From Meandrina meandrites (taxonomy: Eukaryota > Cnidaria > Anthozoa > Scleractinia > Meandrinidae), in the NCBI GenBank assembly GCA_963693305.1, contig OY855905.1:21697437-21761436 (forward strand): a stretch of 64,000 bases of DNA. Reading direction: 5' to 3'. Shown here one piece after another: positions 12,626 through 22,004 of the stretch; the stretch's first letter is position 1; every line of letters begins with the position of its first letter. The notes under the pieces were generated by a model that searched no databases, had not been told where the DNA came from, and was given only the letters and a program-made list of their open reading frames with translations. The translations under genes were made by a program, and so were the position numbers.

Positions 12626-15600
12626 ATGCTACCGAGACCTTTGTATTTCCCGTATCAGAGCAGTTATTCAAGACGACGACCCAGAAATCGCAGGAGTTCG
12701 CGTCGCCCAAAGCCAGAATACGAGCGTAACATTGTTTCCGCATTTTTCGCTCTTGCATCGGCGGTGCTCCTTGCAATCGCTGAAGCTGAACCAAAATGGC
12801 TTCACATCGTCAGTGGAAAGTGCGAAGGAAAGTACATTGGGATGTACAAAGTCATTGCCTATAAACACCCAGAGCAATTGAGTAAGTTTGCTGTTTCGTT
12901 GTTTGTTTTGCTTTGAGTAATGGTGAAGCCAAGTTCGAACTCGCTCTTATGACGTCTTGTACAAACTTGATCTCACTTATTACTACTTCCACATCTAAAT
13001 TGAACAGGCATTGCTCAAGAAAGCATATTTTTGTTCTCATTTGTATTAAGCAAACAAATTTTAAGTTTATTCGATAACTGCATTCTATTATCGTATAAAC
13101 GTAGAGACAAGCGTAAGCTTAAGTTATATGTTTTTTCCCCCGGAAATTTGATGCTTTTCTTTCGTTGCACAGGTTTATATGTATAAATTATGGTAGATTA
13201 TTAGCTTAGGCCCGGTTCATACGTCGCATTTCTGCCGTGTCGAATTTAATTCAATTTAGTGCGGCAGAAATGCGACTGTTGATTCATACGTAGCACTTGT
13301 GTCGCACCTAATTTGGAGGCTATACTGCAAGTTGTGTTTACTGGCTAGCCGAACTATATATCCAAATGCAAGATATGTGTAGTTTTTATTAGATTCGACA
13401 CGGCAGAACTGCGACGTTTGAATCGGTGTCGCATTTCTGTCGGATAATGCGACAAGACTAGTCGAACGTGCGGCAGAAATTCGACAGCCGATTCAGATGT
13501 TGAACTTCTGCCGAATTTAATTCGTTTCATTGAATTCGACACGGCAAAAATGCGACGTATGAACCGGGCCTTAGATTTCCTTTTCTCTAGCACTTCGGGG
13601 GAATTGTCAATACTGAATGGCATAAACGTCCATCCTTAGTTGCACCAACGTGTGATGTGAACGGGTTGTTACAAAAGAATTTTGCCTTCATAACTGTATT
13701 TTTATGCAAATATTTTCATTAATGATATCAGACACTCCGTTTTCAGTTGATCGCCTCAGTCTGTCATTATAGAATAGGGTTGTAGCTCTTTGTTTTTGAC
13801 AAAACCATACTAATTAAGGTGGAAATCAGCTCATCTCCATAGCAATTGATCCATAAAATTAGCAGGTAGCAGAGTATGCACAAGTCAATTGGCACCTGTC
13901 TGTCATCTTTATGTTTCTAAACATGACTCTCAGCTCTGAGTTAAGATGTATATTTGCCACGTTGGGTTATACATAATTATGTATATTAGTTGGAGCAGCC
14001 ATCTACAAATTTCACTTGGAGGCATGATAATTGAAAAAAATATGTACTACCAAATTAGGTAGACTGTTTTTTCGGAGACGCACGAAACAGTTGCCGTTGG
14101 CGAGACTCGTCTTTGAATCAAACCCACATGATTTACAACTAACGCCACATAGGTATGCGCACGTGATCACATTCCTGAGGCAGGAGAGATTGCGGGCTTT
14201 TCCGTTAAAAGCAAGGGAAGGTCTTTTATCCATGGAAAAAGTATAGACGACAGCCCACAAGGCAGCATAGTCGATTGGATTATAGCTGAAGGAGGGTATC
14301 CTGCATCGGGTTATTTTGGAGGGCAGTTTAAGGAAGTAGTAGAACTGGTTGAAGCGCGAGCGAGTATCAAGATGTTCTACAACGAGCAAAGGAATGTGCT
14401 CACGTGCGTTTACCTTTTCATTTTGACAGCTGTAGCCCACGTGACCCAAAACACAAGTCTTTGTCGCCAACGGCAACTGTTTCATGCGTCTCCGAAAAAA
14501 CAGTCTACCTAATTCGGTAGTAAGCTGTCAAACTTGGCCAGACTGTAGGTCTAGTGAAACTGTTAAAAGTAGTCTTACTAGTTTTCAACAGGTGCATGCA
14601 GCATGTTATCAGAACTGAAAATGTACAATCCTGATTGGCACAGGATATTTAAAATCATGATTCTAAACTGTGCAGCTTGTAAGGTCTTCTCAGCCTATAC
14701 CTTTCAATCATTTTCTTTTGTTCACAGCATCATACTGTTATACCAAAACTATTGTCCTTCTCTTGCGAGTGGTTGTTGCATTGGGCTGTGCAGGAATTGT
14801 GTTTGGCATGTTTGCGTGTTTACTTGATTTGTGTGGCACAATGAACAGATGCTTAAAGGTTGTCAAAGATTATTCTATTGGAAATGTCATGTCAGGTAAG
14901 ACTTTTTTTCTTGAAGTTTCTCCCAGAATGGGCAATTCCAGAAAATATCCGTACACAACGACGGACGGCTTCCATATTTTAACCCCCACTTGCCTTCAGA
15001 AATTCCAAAATGCATTACCCCCCCATGCCCTCTGAATTCCAAAATCGTCAACCCCCCCTCCCGTTCGGAATTTCCGTTTTTTGTCAAGCCCTAAGGATTT
15101 ACCTTTTGAATTCGACAAGACCTACCGTAGTTTTTCAGTAAAAAAGCACACAGATTTTTCGACGAAATTTTCTTTCCGTGGCAAGTTTCATGCAACAAAA
15201 TCTTCTAATGATCGCAGTTTGTACTGGAACTTACAATATAAACAAGAAACTAAAGACTGACTTTAAACTAATCACTGACTTTTTAACATTTTTAACATTG
15301 AAAAGACACGGCAAGTTTTAACGTGATGTTTATTGCTACGCGTACGCGAGCGGTTTAGCAACACATGTATACGAGGGCATTTTGTCCATAACTTAAGCAA
15401 TAGGCTGAGAAAAATAAAGATACTTATTGCAAACGAACCTTTTGAATTGTGGGGAACCGGAAAGCGGCTTTAGAAGACAAGGAAACACCAAAAAACACAA
15501 GAACCTTCTCGAAACCTTTGAAAACAACTCGACAAACAAAGCTTTTGCGAACTTGGTAACCAAGCTACGAAATCGGTGGAGGACTGGTCATTGATAACTA

Positions 15601-16439
15601 CATGTTTGCCAGGTTACTAAGCTACGAAGTTCGAAGCGATGTTTTTCTTCAAGCAGATTTATGGCTTTTATTATTAGTATTAACAACATTCATTCAAGCT
15701 TGTTCCCTGAATAGGAAAAGGAAAGCCCACAAAATCACTTGTCTGTACCCTCTGGAAATCCCAGATCTGAAACCCCCCGATCTGAATTCCAATCGTAAGT
15801 ACCCCCCTTGCCTTCGGAATTCCAGTTCAAAGAACCCCCCTTGCCTTCGGAATTCCAAAAAGCCGTCCGTCGTACTGTACGGATATTTTCTGGAATTGCC
15901 CAATCGAGCACCAGATTATTTTACAGTCAACGCCCACTATAACAAACACCTTTTGGACCACAATCTGGTCACGTATGGTTTTAGAAGTGGGAAATATTGC
16001 CTACATAATATTTCAGTTTTCAAAAACTGCAGAAAATACATACATGTACATGATAGTTGATGAGGCCTGTGGCCTCATCTTCTCATAGAAATTTCGAGCT
16101 CATGTTATTTAGTAATGACGACAAACTACTTCCTTCTTCTTTGCAGTTGTCATGTGTGTTGCTACGAGCCTTCTTGTGTACTGGGTCACCCGAATACTTG
16201 AAACAGTTGGTGAAGTGGACAGTAAGGATCCAGCAAAGGTTAAATTTGACATCAGTTTCTATCTTGTGGTTGCCGCAGGAGGCTCATCCGTAATGGCAAC
16301 TCTTTGTAGTTTAATTATGCATTGCTATTTACATCGCGTCCGAGAAAGAACTCTATCTGAAGATGAATTTGAGCTGATGTATTCTATGGTGCCAGCAGAC
16401 AGTATCTCTGATGTTCCTCCCCCGGCTTACTCACCATAA
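12626..16439 (+). CDS. TMEM127: Transmembrane protein 127
   Basis: Three exons: 12626-12881, 14728-14895 and 16147-16439, giving 238 aa, the same length as human TMEM127. All junctions are GT-AG and keep frame. The start is the first ATG after an in-frame stop at 12593. The protein has a basic N-terminus, then AEPKWLHI after the first hydrophobic segment (about 35-53), and further membrane segments at about 92-119, 136-158 and 178-203. It ends DVPPPAYSP, keeping the C-terminal PPxY motif of the family. In vertebrates TMEM127 is an endosomal/lysosomal and plasma-membrane protein linked to mTOR signalling and a tumour suppressor, and its PPxY motifs bind NEDD4-family ubiquitin ligases; function here is inferred from that. 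Intron 1 carries two MITEs and intron 2 a 972 bp inverted-repeat element. A broken copy of the last exon lies at 19895-20097. A possible AATAAA is at 17418. Confidence 0.93.
13209..13570. mobile_element. 362 bp PIF/Harbinger-like MITE, TTA TSD
   Basis: The left end GGCCCGGTTCATACGTCGCA is inverted at the right end (GCGACGTATGAACCGGGCC). It is flanked by TTA at 13206-13208 and 13571-13573. Subterminal CGGCAGAAATGCGAC motifs recur in both orientations. A 3 bp TWA duplication is characteristic of PIF/Harbinger elements; no transposase is present. Lies in TMEM127 intron 1. Confidence 0.8.
14044..14523. mobile_element. 480 bp MITE with long terminal inverted repeats
   Basis: The first ~60 bp (TACTACCAAATTAGGTAGAC, then TTTTTTCGGAGACGCA, then CAGTTGCCGTTGGCGA) recur inverted at the right end with few differences (CCGAATTAGG for CCAAATTAGG). 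The terminal block also contains an internal ACC...GGT palindrome. The overlapping open frame of up to 157 codons on the minus strand shows no domain. No clear target duplication. Lies in TMEM127 intron 1. Confidence 0.8.
14930..15901. mobile_element. 972 bp inverted-repeat element in TMEM127 intron 2
   Basis: The left end GGGCAATTCCAGAAAATATC is inverted at the right end (GATATTTTCTGGAATTGCCC), extending to about 45 bp of TIR including ACGACGGACGGCTT. Subterminal blocks repeat TTGCCTTCGGAATTCC next to C-runs. Possible AAT duplication at both ends. The element makes up most of this intron. Interior frames show no transposase. The ends resemble the TGGTTCCAGAAAATATCC MITEs at 9655 and 37092. 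Confidence 0.8.
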
Positions 16440-17843
16440 AGTACTTAAACACAGATTGCAGTTATAATAATGAATTGATTCCCAGGTGCTGTAGTTAAAT
16501 GAAGACGTGGAATCAAAAATGCCCAGCTGATTTACAGTGATACCAAACATCTCGTCTTTTGCATACTATTAAAATTTAATATTGATCACAAAAGTGGGGA
16601 TCTTTATTCAAATGCTGGAGAAACTAGTTTCTGTGATAATTGTTTACCAATGTGTGTTGCAGTGGCCAAACAGTTAACATGTTGGGGTCAAGAAAAATAT
16701 ATAATTATGTTTAATGCTGGGAATTATTGGAAAAAACACATCTGGTAACTGTACTTCAGCACAGGACCTGAAGGCGATGCATACTCTGTTTTTTGTTTTT
16801 GTTTTGTTTTTTCATTCCACCTCTTCAAATATAAACTGCAGTTTAGAGCTATGTGGCATAGTTTATTTACTGATAATATAAGTGGAACTGAAATTGCAAT
16901 TTTGCTTCTCATCTCGCCAAGCTGACCCATCATGCTTTATGAAGCACTTTTTTTAGTTAAATTGGTGTGGGTTTCTAATTAATGTAATATTCTTGAGAAG
17001 CCTAAACCATTTTCAAAGGCCTATTCACACTCAAATGTTTAAACGAACATTCACTTCAAAGCAAGGAAAATGTTTACTGCCTTGCTACCACTGTTTTTGA
17101 CAAAAGATCTCACATTTGTGATCATAGGCATGGATTCAGTTAGGATTGGGACATTGGTGTTTGTGGCATATTTGGTCAATTTTTCATGTTGTATTTCGGT
17201 AACACTACTCATGAACTGCAGTATTACGGTATTCTTCAAACTTGCAGGATGTGTATTCTCAGCATTTTGGTCAATGAACATTGGTACAAAAACTTATCCT
17301 TCTCGTTTTTCCACCTATATTCGGATTTCTGGTCGTTATGGAAACAAACTGAAACAGTTTTTTTTTTCACTCATAAACAAGTTAACATGTTAAGTGAAGG
17401 TAAATGGCTAACAACCAAATAAATGAAGCATCATTGTTTTCCTGGCCTCACCACTCGTTTTTTTTTGTCCTTGTGACAATAAAACCGCTGGCTATGCAGG
17501 CTAATGACATTTCAGTATTTTCCAAATCTTTTCACAGTATTGCGGTAATTGCCAATTTTTTTTTGCAGTATTAGTTGTTCAGCATCCCCCAATGTCCCCC
17601 TCAATTAGGAACAGATGTATCTTTGATCATTTTAATTTCAGGTGAAAAGAGAAAAATGGTTGCTTTTTATACTGTAAAATGTTAAACTAGAAAAATGTAA
17701 ATATTTTAATGAGGGTAAAAAAGAGTTAGAACCTGTTCTGTAGCTGCATTTCCAGTGATTTTTGTGAAAGGAGACGTGTAAAGTAGGACCCCAAAAATAT
17801 ATCAATGGTTTCTCGGGCTTCACTTGGATGTTTCTGTATATCT

Positions 17844-17983
17844 GTTGTGGTTTAAATTTATATTTGGTTTATTTGTGTTTTATTTTCCTTTGTTTCTATT
17901 TATGATAATGAATGTGAGACAGGAAAACAAAAGTGCAACTGGTTTGAAACAATTTAAACCAACTATAAATATAAACCACAACA
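17844..17983. mobile_element. TGTGGTT-type MITE
   Basis: The left end GTTGTGGTTTAAATTTATAT is inverted at the right end (ATATAAACCACAAC). The centre has the CATTTATGATAATGAAT-type motif and AACTGGTTTGAAA shared with copies at 24642, 26091, 31464/32768, 60481 and 62378. About 140 bp, non-coding. Confidence 0.85.
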
Positions 17984-18301
17984 TATCTTTAATTTACATT
18001 GTATTCTAGTGAAGGAATAAGTAAGATTATAATTCAAATATTATTGTACTTTAGTTATGAAATAACCTTGTATATTTGTCATGATTGGCCATGATTTTAA
18101 TAGGCCTTTAGCCATGAAATTGGTTTTGTACAATCCTACAACACAAATTTAGCTACACACAGATTATGATTCTCCCCAGTGTTGCGTGACATTTCAAATT
18201 AAGGCTGCAGACATTGCCTTGTTTCCACATTAATGTGTTATATTCTATTGGTTTGAAGAATGCAACTGAAGTGATAAGTAATGGTAATAGGACTGAGTGG
18301 A

Positions 18302-18406
18302 GTCCAATTCGGTCTGTAATCATACGAGTGATTAACAAAATTGGACGGCCACGTAGCGGGAGTCCGATTTGTTTAATCACGAGTATGATTACAGACAGAA
18401 TTGGAC
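18302..18406. repeat. Foldback element
   Basis: GTCCAATTCGGTCTGTAATC at the left is mirrored by GATTACAGACAGAATTGGAC at the right, with ATAC, GTGATTAA and CCGATTT partners inside. The centre is near 18354. Non-coding. Confidence 0.75.
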
Positions 18407-18860
18407 GACACAAAGTCCTGTTACCAATTAATCATAAGTATAACAAAATTCGAGAAAAAATTTAGATAAAGCGAAGCCTACTAAGGACTTATCATCACTG
18501 AGGCAAAAAAGCCATTCTTGAAGCTGAAGGTTTTAGGAATATCAAGGAGTATTTAGTCACAACAAGAAACCAAATAAAGAGCGCGCGCGCTCCAATTTGG
18601 TAAAAAATAGGGCGTGCTAAGAACCAATCAGATTCGAGAATTTTGTTATAGTTGCGATTAAGGGGAAAAAATGTAATATTCATATCCAACTTTCAACAGT
18701 GTAGCTAGGCTGTGTTGCATGAAGTCGTGTCTATTTTAGACTGTAATAATATTACATTGCATGTTTGTTTAGTGGTATCAACAAGGACAATGCAATCTCT
18801 ACGGAGTGAGAATCATTGTATCAAGATAGGATAACATTGTAATTGCTGACCATTTTTTTA

Positions 18861-19115
18861 TAGCCTGCAATGCAGGCATTTTTGATTGGGTGAGTGTTGG
18901 ATAGTGGGCGAGCGTTGAATAATAGATCAACTATAGAGGGAGGTGACGAGAGAACGAGGCCGGCCCATCCCCCTCACCCCACTCTTCACTCAGTCTCATT
19001 CGTACACCTTAAGATGCTTTTTTCCTGTCTCCCCAAGCATCACCTGAGTTTGAATCCAAGATGGCACTCGCCCGATCAAAATGCGCTTGCTAAAATACAC
19101 CTGCAATGCAGGCTA
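18861..19115. mobile_element. 255 bp TAGCCTGC-ended MITE
   Basis: The left end TAGCCTGCAATGCAGGC and right end CCTGCAATGCAGGCTA are inverted, and each is itself palindromic. The flanking 9-mers (ATTTTTTTA and AGGTTTTTA) match at 7 of 9 positions. The first 8 terminal bases are the same as in the 57986 micro-element, so it may belong to the same superfamily. Confidence 0.65.
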
Positions 19116-19656
19116 AGGTTTTTATTAATGTTCTCCAAGCAAACATTTTCTTTGTCAGCTTACTGCCAAACTATTTTTGTATGTAAAAAAACTCCTTGTC
19201 TTCAGGTTAGCTGATGCACCATAAGCAAGTAGAAAATTACAGGAGTTTTGTTAAGTGGCAAAGTAGTGATATTAGAGCAGTTTTCAGTTGACTGGCGAAT
19301 GGAATTGATATGTGCTTGCTTGCTTTTTTGTTTGTTTGTTTGCTTGTTTGTTTGTTTTTTTGTTTTTGAATTGCCAGGTGTGATTACTTTTGGCTTCAAC
19401 AGTCATCTGAGAATCGCTCTCGTAAACAAGTCATTTAAGAACAATTATGTAAAAAACGTACAGTTTAGTTGAAATTTATATCATCATACAGCTCTTAGAT
19501 GCTTAAATGTTAACTTCTCTATGCATGCATGACTGGCAAAATTTGTAGTTAAATGGAAAATTTGTACATAGCTTGATAGAAATGAGCAGTTGTCATTTTT
19601 ATTAAAGATAAATATTTTGTAACTTGTTGTGACAAGTTTTGAGTATTATTTTCCGT

Positions 19657-19770
19657 AGTTTTCTTAGTTTGAGTTCAACCGCGTTTTCTAGTAATTTTAG
19701 TGCCTTTGCATTTCAACACAGAAAATAATATGGTGGTGCCCCACACCCAATCCCCTCCCCCTCCCCTCCC
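19657..19770 (+). repeat. Duplicated segment, copy 1 (other at 21719-21832)
   Basis: From TTTTCTTAGTTTGAGTTC through AGAAAATAATATGGTGGTG to CACCCAATCCCCTCCCC, this segment matches 21719-21832 with few differences. The two copies bracket the broken TMEM127 3' copy, so a tandem or segmental duplication probably created the whole block up to the NT5DC1 promoter. Confidence 0.8.
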
Positions 19771-21134
19771 CCCCTTCCACAATCCCCTTTGACCACAGTC
19801 CATCCCCTACCCCTACCCCCAGCCCTCCCCTCCCATCTAGATCTGGTATTGTGGTACTCTGTCTCTACAAGTTAATTCTATTGATATCATTCAGGATGTA
19901 GTCATCAGTTTCTATCTCGTGGTTGCTGCAGTTTAGTTTAATTAGTTTAATTATGCATTGCTATTTACATCGCGTGCGAGAAAGAACTCTATCTGAAGAT
20001 GAATTTGAGCTGATGTATTCTAATGTGCCAGCAGACAGTATTTCTGATGTTCCTCCACCGGCTTACTCACCATGAAGTACTTAAACACAGATTGCAGTTA
20101 TAATTCTACATTGAGTTATAAGAAGGTGGCTAAAGGAATTTGACATAGCACTTCAGTTCTGATACATTGTTTTGATAGGGAAGTTTAAAGGAGGGCGAAT
20201 CTTAGCTCAATTGAACGAAAATTACTCTAATTTATGTCTTTTTGGAGAAACAAGACTGTATCTGCAACATACTCGTAAAATCATGAATTATACCAATTTA
20301 ATTAACAGTGTTTACAACTTGAAATGGGACCTACGAAAATAAACATACAAAGAACCAGCGCGAGCGGTGATCCGAGGCCTTCAAAATCTATGTATGGGCT
20401 CAAATGCACTGAGAGAAAGCGTGTTACATCGACGATCGCTTCATTTTGAAGGAATTTTAAACTAAAAGGAACAAATAATAAATGACTTATAAGTGACACT
20501 TGTAGCATATGGTTCGTGTCAATTCGCGACCGGAAAACCACGCAAATCAAATTGCTTCTCACTAACAAATCACAGCAAGCTCTGATCGCTAGCTAAACCG
20601 AACGGCAAAAAAATCGTTAAACGAACAAGTTCTACTCACATAAAGGCTTGAAGTCACTCAAAGCAGCTTCCTCGACCATCTTGCTCTCGTCTTAAGCAAT
20701 ATCCCGGATGTAACAAAAAATTTTTGAAATGGAAAGACCGCTTCCGAACATTATCGCAGGATTTTTTTAAGTCTCTAGCCACAGTAAAGTTCCAGCCAAA
20801 TATCGTTATGAACGCCTTCAAATCAGCCCTCAAGTCTAGCTCCGAGTCCTAATTAATGTGGCTAAAGATCTTTGCTGTCTAAAGCAAGCAATCCATTATC
20901 TGTACCTCGCACAACGTACCGAGTTCATTCCAACCCGCTAAAGCTTTGTTTAAGGTACGATAATAGCCGACCCATAACTTGAAAATCGGAATACTTCCAC
21001 CTTCATTGGACTTAATGATGTCCTCCAGCAAACTTCCTTTAGACAGCAATATAGAAAGCTAGATTAGACTCCGTCTTCTACGACCTAGCGCGCAACTAGA
21101 ATTTAAAAAAGAAACGGGTTCGGTGAACGCTAGA

Positions 21135-21312
21135 GACTATAAAAAAGCAGAAACCGATACAACGTAGAAAGGTTATAAATTTGTGTACTATATTTCGGCT
21201 GGCCAAACCAGCCTTCTTCAGGTACCTGAAGAAGGCTGGTTTGGCCAGCCGAAATATAGTACACAAATTTATAACCTTTCTACGTTGTATCGGTTTCTGC
21301 TTTTTTATAGTC
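21135..21312. repeat. Perfect 178 bp palindrome, 89 bp arms
   Basis: Arms run from GACTATAAAAAAGCAGAAAC to its exact inverse, meeting at GGTACC near 21223. I saw no mismatch between the arms. Each arm contains CTGAAGAAGGCTGG...CCAGCCGAAAT, a stem-loop followed by GAAA that recalls hammerhead-like motifs of Penelope-type retroelements. One extra A after the CUGANGA core argues against an active ribozyme. Confidence 0.9.
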
Positions 21313-21551
21313 TTCATTTTTCTATTTTAAACCGATCAGATCATTATTGATCCAACGTATATCAGTAGGATCATCGTCCACGGTTGCTTGCTTGTTTAAA
21401 CATTTTTATAACGCTAGAGAGACTGGGGTAAACAGGCAGGTGGGGGGGAGGGGTGCTAGAAACACCACAAATAGTAAAATTTGACATCTTTGACATCACT
21501 ACAGCATTTAGGCTACTATCCCTTGCGAAGTTAGCGAAATAATCATCAATT

Positions 21552-21581
21552 CCCCCCCCCCCCCCCCCCAAAAAAAAAAAA
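21552..21581. repeat. Homopolymer tract C18 then A11-12
   Basis: A run of 18 C is followed directly by 12 A. The length is likely to be unreliable in short-read assembly. Confidence 0.9.
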
Positions 21582-21718
21582 TGAATAAAATAAAATAAGT
21601 GAAATTTCATACATTTACTTATTTTTCATAAGGCACCTTTTGTTAAATCAGTGTAGAATTATAATGAATTGATTCCCAGGTGCTGTAGTTAAATGAAGAC
21701 ATGGAATCAAAAATGCCC

Positions 21719-21832
21719 AGTTTTCTTAGTTTGAGTTCAACCACATTTTATAGTAATTTTAGTGCCTTTGTATTTTAACACAGAAAATAATATGGTGGTG
21801 TCCCACACCCAATCCCCTCCCCGCACCCCGCC
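21719..21832 (+). repeat. Duplicated segment, copy 2
   Basis: Second copy of 19657-19770, ending about 170 bp before the NT5DC1 start codon. The proximal promoter and 5' UTR of NT5DC1 therefore lie in or next to recently duplicated sequence. Confidence 0.8.
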
Positions 21833-22004
21833 CCTTTTTTGGTGGTTACCAGATCTCTATGTAGGTTGGAATGTGCAGGAGGAGATCTGGAAGCGAACTT
21901 CCCGCGCGCGCGCTCATTGACTTCGAAGCGGTTTGGTTTGATTTCTACTGCTTTGCTATTTTCCTTTTTCAAAAATACTGTTAGTTAAACCTTTAACTCA
22001 TACT

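Larger units (their letters stand above)
16440..19656. other. TMEM127 3' UTR and spacer
   Basis: The start of this stretch must be TMEM127 3' UTR. Candidate poly(A) signals are ATTAAA near 16568 and AATAAA at 17418-17423; I cannot choose between them. Further on are the elements at 17844, 18302 and 18861, and a TTTG-rich microsatellite at about 19322-19366. No further gene recognised. Confidence 0.45.
20104..21658. mobile_element. 1.56 kb insertion with short TIRs and 6 bp TSD
   Basis: The insertion is visible because it splits the TMEM127 3' UTR copy. Left end TTCTACATTGA, right end TCAGTGTAGAA (10 of 11 inverted). Flanked by TTATAA at 20098-20103 and 21659-21664; the intact TMEM127 locus has TTATAATAATGAATTG at this point. 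The interior has a perfect palindrome (21135-21312) and a C18/A11 tract but no recognisable transposase. Superfamily undetermined. Confidence 0.75.
19895..21718 (+). pseudogene. TMEM127: Broken copy of the TMEM127 last exon and 3' UTR
   Basis: 19895-20097 repeats the TMEM127 last exon from the fourth membrane segment to the PPPAYSP end, and 21659-21718 repeats the following 3' UTR (GAATTGATTCCCAGGTGC, then ATGGAATCAAAAATGCCCAG). About 30 bp after GTGGTTGCTGCA are replaced by a short TTTAATTAG duplication, which breaks the frame. The stop codon is TGA instead of TAA. A 1555 bp insertion (20104-21658) separates the two halves. No upstream exons are present, so this cannot make TMEM127. Confidence 0.85.

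Noticed and set aside
14012..14485. 157-codon minus-strand frame
   Set aside because: It lies inside the 14044-14523 MITE and reads across its terminal repeats; no homology and no splice or promoter support.
15602..16060. 152-codon plus-strand frame in TMEM127 intron 2
   Set aside because: It runs through the right inverted repeat of the 14930-15901 element, overlaps a minus-strand frame of similar quality and has no domain.
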